Positions 43,170 to 50,311 of a stretch of 64,000 nt of DNA are shown piece by piece. Position 1 is the stretch's first letter. The number at the start of each line of letters is the position of its first letter. A program made the translations under genes and the position numbers. Origin of the DNA: an uncultured Clostridia bacterium. GTDB taxonomy: Bacteria; Bacillota; Clostridia; Oscillospirales; Acutalibacteraceae. The notes under the pieces were generated by a model. That model saw only the letters and a list, made by a program, of their open reading frames with translations, was not told the origin of the DNA and ran no database searches. The DNA lies in contig CAMVLW010000001.1 in the NCBI GenBank assembly GCA_947168445.1, positions 37,603 to 101,602 on the forward strand. The letters run 5' to 3'.

Positions 43170-43853
43170 TTAAAGAACTCTTTCATTGACGGCGGGCATC
43201 AAAATGGAGATTTCAAGGTTGCCGTTGCGGCATCTGATGTCGTCGATAAACTTTTGCACGTCGTCCTCATTTTTGAGTTCAATCTCATAGGTGAGCTTGT
43301 AAAGGCTGCCCATGTTGGTTGTCTTGACATTGAGAAGCTTGCTGCTGTTGGTGTAATGCTTGAACAAATCGTCAAACTCATGCGCATAGTTAAGATCCTC
43401 AGGAATGGTGATGCGCAGTTCTCTGACAAAGTCGTCCTTCTCTTTGAAGTGAACAAAATTGGAAAGCACCATAATCAGGCAAACAATGATTACAAACAGC
43501 GCCGCTAAGGTTAAGTAACCCTTTGCCGTTGCCAGTCCGGTTGCCATAGCGAGGAAAATGCTGACGATTTCCTTTGCGGAGCCGGGCGCGCTGCGGAAGC
43601 GAACCAGTGAGAAGGCGCCCATTACGGCGACGCCTGCGCCGACGTTGTCGTTAACCAGCATAATCACCATCTGCACAATGACGGGGATCAGCAGCAGTGC
43701 CAGTGAAAAACTCTTGCTCTGTCTGCTCTTGACGCTTGCAGCCCACGCGATTACTGCGCCGAGCACGAGAGAAACTAAGGAACAAATGAAATAAGTAGAA
43801 GCTGTAATTTGGTCGGTGGATGAATATAACGGTGAAAAAATAGTATCAAGCAC
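43170..43853 (-). CDS. DUF4956 family membrane protein
   Basis: The protein has an N-terminal membrane part with about four hydrophobic segments and the conserved GAFSLVRFRSAPGSAKEI loop that marks DUF4956. A cytoplasmic domain of about 90 residues follows (FVRELRITIPEDLN ... YELKNEDDVQKFIDDIR). DUF4956 genes are commonly next to VTC-domain genes, as here, and a role in polyphosphate or inorganic-phosphate polymer handling has been suggested by that link. The GTG at 43853 (GGAGG upstream) overlaps the VTC stop by 8 bases and gives 227 residues; the longer track ORF is rejected. Confidence 0.85.
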   Translation of the reverse strand: MLDTIFSPLYSSTDQITASTYFICSLVSLVLGAVIAWAASVKSRQSKSFSLALLLIPVIVQMVIMLVNDNVGAGVAVMGAFSLVRFRSAPGSAKEIVSIFLAMATGLATAKGYLTLAALFVIIVCLIMVLSNFVHFKEKDDFVRELRITIPEDLNYAHEFDDLFKHYTNSSKLLNVKTTNMGSLYKLTYEIELKNEDDVQKFIDDIRCRNGNLEISILMPAVNERVL

Positions 43854-44568
43854 AGTACTGACCTCCCTTGTAATGATGTTTTCTTTCTTCTGTGAGTTGA
43901 TAAGCGGTTCCGTATTTGGAGAAGGTGCCGGGGAACACGCCCATATCGGCAAGCGTTTCGGTGAGCCAGAGCGGCATGGCGCTCAGCGCCTTGATTTCCA
44001 TGATGCAGAGGTTTGCCTCAAGGATTCTTTCACCGTAATGACCCTTTGCAAGGTCAAGGTTATCGGTGCGGAACCGCACGTTGCGGTCAAAGGTGATGCG
44101 CAGCTCGTGGTCGGTTTTGCTGTAGAACGCGGTGCGGTCATACGCAATAAACATTCTGGGAGCCAGCGACTTGTAGTATTTCATTGCCCAGTCAAGCTCA
44201 CGCATAATCTGTGAGTCGTCGGGCTTGACGCCCTTGTTGATGTAATTCATTGCCTGGGTGTAATTCATTGTCTTGCGGCGCTTGTAAACCACGCCGTTAT
44301 ATTTCTTTTTCAGTTCAAGAAAAACATTGCTGTCACTCTTGGGGGTGGAGTAGCTGCGCAGTCTCAGCTTTTCCTTATACACCGGCTTTTCCATAGAGCA
44401 GCGGATCAGGCGGTAGTCGTCGGTGTCAAAATAAAGCGAGCAAACCGTGCTTTCGCCGTATTCATCCGGCTTGATATATTGCGAAATTCTTCTTAAAAAC
44501 TCTCTGCGCTGCGAAAGCGTGAGGATGTATTTCTTTTCGGTTCTTTCAAATACAGTCTGGATTTTCAT
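43846..44568 (-). CDS. VTC domain (polyphosphate polymerase-like) protein
   Basis: The VTC domain of yeast Vtc4 polymerises ATP-derived phosphate into polyphosphate in a tunnel-shaped fold shared with CYTH/triphosphate tunnel enzymes. Here the basic tunnel residues are plausible in RTEKKYIL, KLRLRSY, ELKKKYNGVVYKRR and RMFIAYDRTAFY, with acidic ILEANLCIMEIK at the far strand. At 240 residues it is a single-domain version. It is the first gene of the VTC-DUF4956 operon and is divergent from a two-component system, with shared boxes in the gap. Activity as a polymerase is inferred from the family. Confidence 0.85.
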   Translation of the reverse strand: MKIQTVFERTEKKYILTLSQRREFLRRISQYIKPDEYGESTVCSLYFDTDDYRLIRCSMEKPVYKEKLRLRSYSTPKSDSNVFLELKKKYNGVVYKRRKTMNYTQAMNYINKGVKPDDSQIMRELDWAMKYYKSLAPRMFIAYDRTAFYSKTDHELRITFDRNVRFRTDNLDLAKGHYGERILEANLCIMEIKALSAMPLWLTETLADMGVFPGTFSKYGTAYQLTEERKHHYKGGQYCA

Positions 44569-44599
44569 CTTCAGAACCCCTTTCTTATCTTCTGGCGTT

Positions 44600-44643
44600 A
44601 TCGTATCATCTCAACCTTAAAAAAGACTTAAAAACTTAAAAAA
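44600..44643 (-). promoter_or_regulatory. VTC-DUF4956 promoter with tandem TTTAAG boxes
   Basis: Minus strand: TTTAAG-TT-TTTAAG-TCTTT-TTTAAG, then 10 bases, then a -10-like TACGAT (44600-44605). No normal -35 is present; the boxes lie in its place, as in activator-dependent promoters. TTTAAG-N5-TTTAAG is the binding consensus of the response regulator CiaR in Streptococcus. Confidence 0.6.
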
Positions 44644-44711
44644 CCTTTTGATTTTTGTTTTCGCGCTTTTTTGCGTTGCTTTTGATTACGGCTTTATCAT
44701 AATGCGCCAAA

Positions 44712-44728
44712 CTTAAAAAAGCCTTAAA
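44712..44728 (-). promoter_or_regulatory. Second TTTAAG-N5-TTTAAG box upstream of the response regulator gene
   Basis: Minus strand: TTTAAG-GCTTT-TTTAAG, matching the first box in sequence, spacing and orientation. It lies 35 bases upstream of the -35 of the two-component promoter and could serve autoregulation. Confidence 0.6.
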
Positions 44729-44763
44729 ATTTTTTAAAAAGTTATTTCAGCTTTATTTAAGAC

Positions 44764-44792
44764 TTGTGATGTAAGATTTTTATTGATATAAT
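44764..44792 (+). promoter_or_regulatory. Sigma-A promoter of the two-component operon
   Basis: TTGTGA (44764-44769), 17 bases, TATAAT (44787-44792), followed by GAGGAGG before the ATG. Confidence 0.8.
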
Positions 44793-44818
44793 TAGTATAC
44801 ATTTGAGGAGGTTTTTCT

Positions 44819-45493
44819 ATGCAGATTTTGGTTGTTGAAGATGAAAGACATTTGGCGCGTGCGCTCAAACAAATTTTGACCGAACAAAAATATATGGTTG
44901 ACGTGGTTTATGACGGCAACGACGGATTGGACTACGGACTCAGCGGAATCTATGATGTGATTATTCTCGACATCATGCTGCCGTACCGCGACGGCTTTCA
45001 GGTAGCGTATGAGCTGCGCAAGAACAAAATCAACACGCCGATTCTTATGCTGACCGCCAAGGACACAATTCCCGACAAGGTGAGCGGGCTCAATAGCGGC
45101 GCTGACGATTATATGACAAAGCCCTTTGCTCCCGAAGAACTTTTGGCGAGGATCAAGGCGCTGACCCGCCGCCACGGAGAGGTGATGCTCGACGAAACCG
45201 GGTTTGGCGATTTTAACTTTAACGCCTCCACCTCTGAACTGAGCAAGGGCAGCAAATCGGTGCACCTCAACTTTAAGGAAGCGGAAATTTTGAAGCTATT
45301 GATTGCCAATCCCAACACCATTCTCTCCAAGGAGGATTTGATTACCAAGGTTTGGGGCTACGACTCCGACGCGGGCTCAAACAACGTGGAAGCGTATATC
45401 TCTTTTCTCCGCCGCAAGCTGCACTTTATCAACTCCTCCACCGAGATTAAATCCATTAAAAAGGTTGGCTACAGATTGGAGCACGGACAATGA
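44819..45493 (+). CDS. OmpR-family response regulator
   Basis: The receiver domain (1-120) has the acidic pocket VVEDE, phosphoacceptor Asp in VIILDIMLPYRDGF, conserved Thr in LMLTAKD and Lys in DDYMTKPFAPEE. The C-terminal winged helix (about 130-224) ends SIKKVGYRLE. The length of 224 residues equals that of streptococcal CiaR, and the TTTAAG boxes next to it match the CiaR consensus. It overlaps the kinase gene as ATGA. Likely targets are its own operon and VTC-DUF4956. The signal is unknown. Confidence 0.93.
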   Translation: MQILVVEDERHLARALKQILTEQKYMVDVVYDGNDGLDYGLSGIYDVIILDIMLPYRDGFQVAYELRKNKINTPILMLTAKDTIPDKVSGLNSGADDYMTKPFAPEELLARIKALTRRHGEVMLDETGFGDFNFNASTSELSKGSKSVHLNFKEAEILKLLIANPNTILSKEDLITKVWGYDSDAGSNNVEAYISFLRRKLHFINSSTEIKSIKKVGYRLEHGQ

Positions 45494-46761
45494 TTAACAA
45501 ACTCAGACGGCGCATTATTCTGATTAATATGGCGCTGATTGGCGTGGTGATTCTCGGCATTTTTACCACCGTCAACATCAATCTCTATTCCAATTCCGTG
45601 CATACGCTGGAGCACGGACTGAGCCAACTGCTCGACAAAGCCGGCAGATACCCCATTGACGGCGGAATACCGCCGGAGGATTTAGAGGATTTTAATAACG
45701 AAGGCAAGGGCTTCCGCTTCAAAAAAAGCGGCATGAAGGAAGAAGCGCCCATGCAAATCACCTCATACATCACCGTCACCGTTGACAGCAGCGGCAATGT
45801 TTTGGACAAGCAGGAAAGCAATGTCACGATGGACAGCGACGACCTTGCCGAGTGTATTGCGCTCGCCACCGGAAAAGACGGACAAATCAGCGAATACAGC
45901 CTGATGTATGTGACCCGGGAAGGAATCGGTGAAAAACAAATCGCCTTTGCCGACAACAGCAGCATTTATTCTTCACTGCGCAATTCGCTGCTAATCAGCT
46001 TTGTGCTGTTTCTGGCAAGCATGGGCGTGATTTTTGTCATCAGCCTGTTCTTATCCAATTTGGCGGTCAAGCCTGTAAAAAAAGCGTGGGAGCAGCAAAA
46101 GCAGTTTGTCGCGGACGCCTCTCACGAACTGAAAACGCCGCTGACGGTTATTCTCGCGAACAACAATATCATGATGTCGCACACCGAATCGCGCGTAAAG
46201 GACGAGCGGCAATGGCTGGAAAGCACGCAGGAAGAAGCCAACCACATGAAGCAGCTGATTGACGAAATGCTCTTCCTTGCCAAATCAGACGCGGGAACAG
46301 AGAAAATTCAGCTTTCCGAAGTGAATTTCAGCGAACAGGTAGAGGGCTGCACGCTCAACTTTGAACCCGTCGCCTTTGAAAAAGAGGTGCTGATTGACGC
46401 AAATATTGATGAAAATGTGATTCTCCACGGCAACAGCACACAGCTCAACCAACTGGTGCATATTCTGGTGGACAACGCCGTGAAATATGCCGACAACGGA
46501 ACGGTGATTACCGTAAAGCTGAAAAAGCAGGGCGATTATGTGCATTTCTCTGTGAACAACCACGGCAACGAAATGTCGCCGGAGGATATGGAGCATATCT
46601 TTGACCGCTTTTACCGTGCGGAAAAATCGCGCACCACCAAGGGCTACGGCTTGGGACTGAGCATTGCCCAGCGGATTGTGCAGAGCATGAACGGCAAGCT
46701 GCATGTCGAGAGCAACAAGGAAAACGGAACAACCTTCACGGCAGAGTTTAAAGCTTTATAA
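45490..46761 (+). CDS. Membrane sensor histidine kinase
   Basis: Two membrane segments (about 9-32 and 166-190) flank an extracytoplasmic sensor of about 130 residues. The HisKA domain has the phosphoacceptor in ADASHELKTPLTVIL. The ATPase domain has LVDNAVKYAD (N box), HIFDRFYRAEKS (F box) and GYGLGLSIAQRIV (G box). At 423 residues it is complete. It is the cognate kinase of the regulator, with overlapping genes, and a bidirectional terminator follows directly. Confidence 0.93.
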   Translation: MINKLRRRIILINMALIGVVILGIFTTVNINLYSNSVHTLEHGLSQLLDKAGRYPIDGGIPPEDLEDFNNEGKGFRFKKSGMKEEAPMQITSYITVTVDSSGNVLDKQESNVTMDSDDLAECIALATGKDGQISEYSLMYVTREGIGEKQIAFADNSSIYSSLRNSLLISFVLFLASMGVIFVISLFLSNLAVKPVKKAWEQQKQFVADASHELKTPLTVILANNNIMMSHTESRVKDERQWLESTQEEANHMKQLIDEMLFLAKSDAGTEKIQLSEVNFSEQVEGCTLNFEPVAFEKEVLIDANIDENVILHGNSTQLNQLVHILVDNAVKYADNGTVITVKLKKQGDYVHFSVNNHGNEMSPEDMEHIFDRFYRAEKSRTTKGYGLGLSIAQRIVQSMNGKLHVESNKENGTTFTAEFKAL

Positions 46762-46766
46762 TGGAA

Positions 46767-46795
46767 AAGGCGTACCGCAAAGGCACGCCTTTTTT
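46767..46795. terminator. Bidirectional terminator between the kinase and the dockerin gene
   Basis: AAGGCGT, 11-base loop, ACGCCTT, followed by TTTTC on the plus strand and TTCC on the minus. The genes converge here. Confidence 0.75.
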
Positions 46796-46812
46796 CTATC
46801 ATAGAATGATAT

Positions 46813-48699
46813 TCAGCTTTTTCTGCCAAACGCGTCTATCATTTCAGCGAGATAAAACTGGATTTCTGTCGCGTCGTTAATGTCAATCACGCCGTCACCG
46901 TTGACGTCGGCGGTGATTTTTTGCAATTCAGTTGCGGGATAAAGCTCCGCAACAATACGCTGGATTTCGGTTACGTCACGAATGCTGACAATACCGTCGC
47001 CGTTAACGTCGCCTATCTTATATGAGGGTTCAAATACCGCGCAAACGTAGCGCAGCGGTTCCTCGTCGCCCTCAACAACGGTAACTCCCGGCAGATAGGT
47101 AAAGCTGCTGTCGGTGGAAATGACCTCTCCCTCATATTTTTCGCCATTGCCGGGTCCCCATTCGATATTGACATGGTACCAGCCCTTGAACACATAGCCA
47201 TTGTCAGGCTTGGCGTTCACCGTGATGGAATCGCCCTTCCAAAATGGTACAACCTCGCCGATTCCGACATAATGATTGCCGTCCTTGGGCTTGATATAGC
47301 CGTCGTCATCCCATGTCGGCGTATACTGCACGGAAGCCTTGCCACCGTCGGTAATCCACACCTGAATCTGGTCGCCCTGACGTTCTATGCCGGTGTATTC
47401 AAATTTTGCGCAGATATAGGGGTATTCATACGCTTCAAAAACATAGGGATTTTCGGTTGTAATCAGCTCGTCGGTGAACATTTCTTCATAGGATGAAGCG
47501 TTGACGTCGCCCTTGTACCAGCCGATAAACCGATATTTCGGCTTCGGCGTGGCTGTTAACGTCACCTCGGCGCCCTCGGGAACGGCATAAGGCTGCGAAT
47601 AATCGCCGTCATAATCATCGCACCAAAAGTCAGTCCAACCGCCCTCTGTGGTTAAAACATGAATATAGCTCATGGGAACGCTGACATAATCCGCCTCAAG
47701 CGTCACGGTGATTTGCCATTCGTGGGAATAGCTGCCCTCTGTTATCAGGCTCTTTTCGAAATAATCGCCGTTTTCGTCATATCCGGCGTGGTCTTCGTCG
47801 TCATAATATGTCCGGACGCGGTTATCGGTTGTACTGAGAATTGAAGGGTCTGAAACCGTCAGCCGGCTGTTGGACCAATCGTCAAAGGTATTCAACCGCT
47901 CATACAGCTCGCTTTCTGCGTCCTGCAAAACTGCGCTCACCTCGTCATTATAAGGCTGTGTAAAATCCGACATCATTGTCATGCCACAGACCGTAAATAT
48001 TGTTTCTTGTTCTGTTCGCAAATCATGCAGCAGCAAAACGCCCTTGACATTCGTTGTGCTGTCATCGGAAGAATAATCTAATTGAACGGCATTTTGATGC
48101 TTCCAAACCGCCTTCACGGTAACGTCGTCATACAGGCAAAGACTGTCGCCGGGATTGTATTCAAAGCCGTTTACCTCCCAACGGTAAAAGTCTCTGCCGG
48201 TTTTTGTAAACCCGCAATCAAGCAGGGTGATCTCTCCGCCGTAATCTACCGACGTCTGCTCCATCTCGCCCTCGCCGCCGTTTGCGTCAAAGACAACGGC
48301 GCAGGGTTCGTCGGGGTCATGAGGCGTCGGGTCATCCGGCACTTCGTCAAAGGCATCCTCCTGCGCAAAGGTAACGTGCAGCGTCACGTTTTCCGCAGGC
48401 ATGGTAAAGCCGTCAACATCCTCCTCGAAAGAAGGTGTGGTATAGGTGATTTTTGTAATCTGAACATCGGCGGTGGTGACAAGCATCTCTTTCACAAACC
48501 AGCCGCTTTCCGCCGTCATGGTGACGGTCACATATTCCTCTGCTTCGGCAGGCGAAGGATTGGCGGTTACCGTTCCGTTTCCGGTGGTGACAATCTGAAT
48601 GGAATAGCTCTCACCCGCTGCACCGGCGGCAATGGTTCCCGCAGGAACCATCAGCCAAACGAGCAGCAACGCCATCATCAAGCTGAATAACCTTTTCAT
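46813..48699 (-). CDS. Secreted protein with InlB-type repeats and a C-terminal type I dockerin
   Basis: A signal peptide (MKRLFSLMMALLLVWLMVPAG, cut near residue 25-28) is followed by several beta-rich repeat domains. One is typical of the InlB B-repeat/Flg_new group (VVFDANGGEGEMEQTSV ... LYDDVTVKAVW). The last 66 residues have two calcium-binding dockerin loops, DVNGDGIVSIRD and DVNGDGVIDIND. Dockerins bind cohesins of cellulosome-like complexes or anchoring proteins. No glycosidase, peptidase or carbohydrate-binding motif is recognised, so an adhesive or structural role is possible. The ATG at 48699 has AAGGAAG upstream; 628 residues. A membrane LuxR-type gene lies just upstream in the same direction. 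Confidence 0.85.
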   Translation of the reverse strand: MKRLFSLMMALLLVWLMVPAGTIAAGAAGESYSIQIVTTGNGTVTANPSPAEAEEYVTVTMTAESGWFVKEMLVTTADVQITKITYTTPSFEEDVDGFTMPAENVTLHVTFAQEDAFDEVPDDPTPHDPDEPCAVVFDANGGEGEMEQTSVDYGGEITLLDCGFTKTGRDFYRWEVNGFEYNPGDSLCLYDDVTVKAVWKHQNAVQLDYSSDDSTTNVKGVLLLHDLRTEQETIFTVCGMTMMSDFTQPYNDEVSAVLQDAESELYERLNTFDDWSNSRLTVSDPSILSTTDNRVRTYYDDEDHAGYDENGDYFEKSLITEGSYSHEWQITVTLEADYVSVPMSYIHVLTTEGGWTDFWCDDYDGDYSQPYAVPEGAEVTLTATPKPKYRFIGWYKGDVNASSYEEMFTDELITTENPYVFEAYEYPYICAKFEYTGIERQGDQIQVWITDGGKASVQYTPTWDDDGYIKPKDGNHYVGIGEVVPFWKGDSITVNAKPDNGYVFKGWYHVNIEWGPGNGEKYEGEVISTDSSFTYLPGVTVVEGDEEPLRYVCAVFEPSYKIGDVNGDGIVSIRDVTEIQRIVAELYPATELQKITADVNGDGVIDINDATEIQFYLAEMIDAFGRKS

Positions 48700-48738
48700 T
48701 GTTTTGCACTTCCTTGCTTTTGATATAAGTATAGTATA

Positions 48739-48781
48739 CAAGCAAAATACCTACCCGAACAGGATAGTTTTCGGGTAGGTA
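48739..48781 (-). terminator. 12-bp inverted repeat between the LuxR-type and dockerin genes: terminator or operator
   Basis: TACCTACCCGAA, 10-base loop, TTCGGGTAGGTA, followed on the minus strand by TTTTGCTTG. As RNA it would make a fair terminator for the LuxR-type gene. As DNA the repeat could be a regulator site ahead of the dockerin gene. CCGAAAACTA (minus strand) also recurs at 48765-48774 and 48797-48806, exactly 32 bp apart. Confidence 0.55.
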
Positions 48782-48843
48782 CGGGCAAAACAAGGGTAGT
48801 TTTCGGTATTTTCAGGGATTATCATTCTAAAAAAGAATCATCA

Positions 48844-50160
48844 TCACAACGTCTGTAACTGCGCGTGATAGATTGTCCGCAGCTCCACGCGGCTTTTACA
48901 GTCCGTTTTTTGCAACAGATTGCGCACATGAAATTTCACGGTGTTTTCGGAAACACAAAGTAAAGCGGCAATTTCTTTGTTTGTTTTATTGTCGATAAGC
49001 AGCCGCAGCACCTCGCGCTCTCTGGCGGACAACGCGAACTTGTCAGCGAAAAGCTCAAATATTTCGCCCTCGCTTTTCGGCGTTTCAGGCGCAGGCAAAT
49101 ACATCTGCTGGAACAGCTTGATAAAAGCGAATACCGCGCCGACAAAGAGGATTGCCGCCAAAACGACAAGCAGAAGGGCGTTGTCTTTCAAAACAACATA
49201 AAGCTCCGCGCCGAGCGCGTCACCGAGTCTGCCAAGCGCCAACCCGAAGCCCAAAAGGAACAGGAGATGGCGCTCCCGCGAAATATCCGAAAACAAAATC
49301 ACCCGAAAAACCGCATAAAAACCGAACGCAAAATAGCCAAGCGCCCAAAACACCGCAGACGAAACCGGCTCGCCGCGAAGCGCCAACACAATAAACGGAA
49401 TCACAAGCGCCGCCAACACGCACACCGCGCCGTATTTGCGGCTGAAATCCGTCACAAAGCCCGCCGCGATTAAGCCGACGGCATAAAATACGCGGGAAAA
49501 CTCGGGGCGCAGTCCGTTCTGTACCTCGTCGGCAGAGTAAGAAAAGCCGATGTTGTTCACTAAGCTGAAAAGCAGCACAACGCCGCCGAGCAACAGCAGC
49601 AGCGGCGAAAGCTTTACAGGCTGCTGCTGTTCCTCCGGCTGCAGTTCTTCGCTCTTGATAAAAGCAACCGCTACCGCCGCCACAGCCAATAAAGCGCATG
49701 TAATCAGCGAGCTGTTTTCAATCAGTGAAAGCAGCCATGAAGCAAGCGCCGCGGCGCCGTAACCGATTCCAAAGGAAAGAGCGCAGCGATTGTGGGGAAT
49801 GTTTTTTGTCAATTCAAAAAGATAATATCCTGCAATCGCGCCGCAAAACACGCTGAGCAGCAAACCGAAAACAGCGCTTCCCGCAAGACTTGTTCCGAGT
49901 ACAGCGGGAAAAAGACAAACAACATAAGCCGCAACAGAGATGACAAAAAGCATGCGCGGCAAAACGCGGTTATTTTTCAACAAAAACGCAAGTGCCGCTA
50001 TGCCGAGCGCCTGCGCCGTGTAGCCTGCCACAGTTGAAATCTGATAAGCTGTTTCGGCGGATGTTTGCTCCATCAAATGATACATCCACGCAAGATGCCC
50101 GGTTGACGTCAGCAAAAAACATGAGAAAATCAGAAAAGTTGTTTTGATGAATGTTTTCAT
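48844..50160 (-). CDS. Polytopic membrane protein with a C-terminal LuxR-type DNA-binding domain
   Basis: About twelve hydrophobic segments fill residues 1-355, arranged like an MFS-type transporter. A cytoplasmic C-terminal domain (about 375-438) is a LuxR/GerE helix-turn-helix: FALSAREREVLRLLIDNKTNKEIAALLCVSENTVKFHVRNLLQKT. Such membrane-embedded one-component regulators are known mainly from gut Actinobacteria; the membrane part would sense a ligand or transport state. It lies directly upstream of the secreted dockerin gene, a likely target. The start is uncertain: ATG 50160 is preferred because the upstream candidates fall in a hairpin, but its ribosome binding site is weak. Confidence 0.82.
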   Translation of the reverse strand: MKTFIKTTFLIFSCFLLTSTGHLAWMYHLMEQTSAETAYQISTVAGYTAQALGIAALAFLLKNNRVLPRMLFVISVAAYVVCLFPAVLGTSLAGSAVFGLLLSVFCGAIAGYYLFELTKNIPHNRCALSFGIGYGAAALASWLLSLIENSSLITCALLAVAAVAVAFIKSEELQPEEQQQPVKLSPLLLLLGGVVLLFSLVNNIGFSYSADEVQNGLRPEFSRVFYAVGLIAAGFVTDFSRKYGAVCVLAALVIPFIVLALRGEPVSSAVFWALGYFAFGFYAVFRVILFSDISRERHLLFLLGFGLALGRLGDALGAELYVVLKDNALLLVVLAAILFVGAVFAFIKLFQQMYLPAPETPKSEGEIFELFADKFALSAREREVLRLLIDNKTNKEIAALLCVSENTVKFHVRNLLQKTDCKSRVELRTIYHAQLQTL

Positions 50161-50181
50161 AACAATTACCAAAATAAGCAT

Positions 50182-50206
50182 AAGGCGCACCACAAGAGTA
50201 CGCCTT
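50182..50206 (-). terminator. Hairpin after pnp
   Basis: Minus strand: AAGGCGTAC, 7-base loop, GTGCGCCTT (one G-U pair), then ATGCTTATTTTGG. The T-tract is poor, so termination may be partial. It lies just before the chosen start of the LuxR-type gene. Confidence 0.5.
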
Positions 50207-50311
50207 AATGATAAAATAAATATAATTACACAACGTCATGACCCGCCGTTGCAGAAACATTATCAAATAATCAACGTTTCCAAAGGCGGACTGCCCACCG
50301 CGGCAGCGGTC

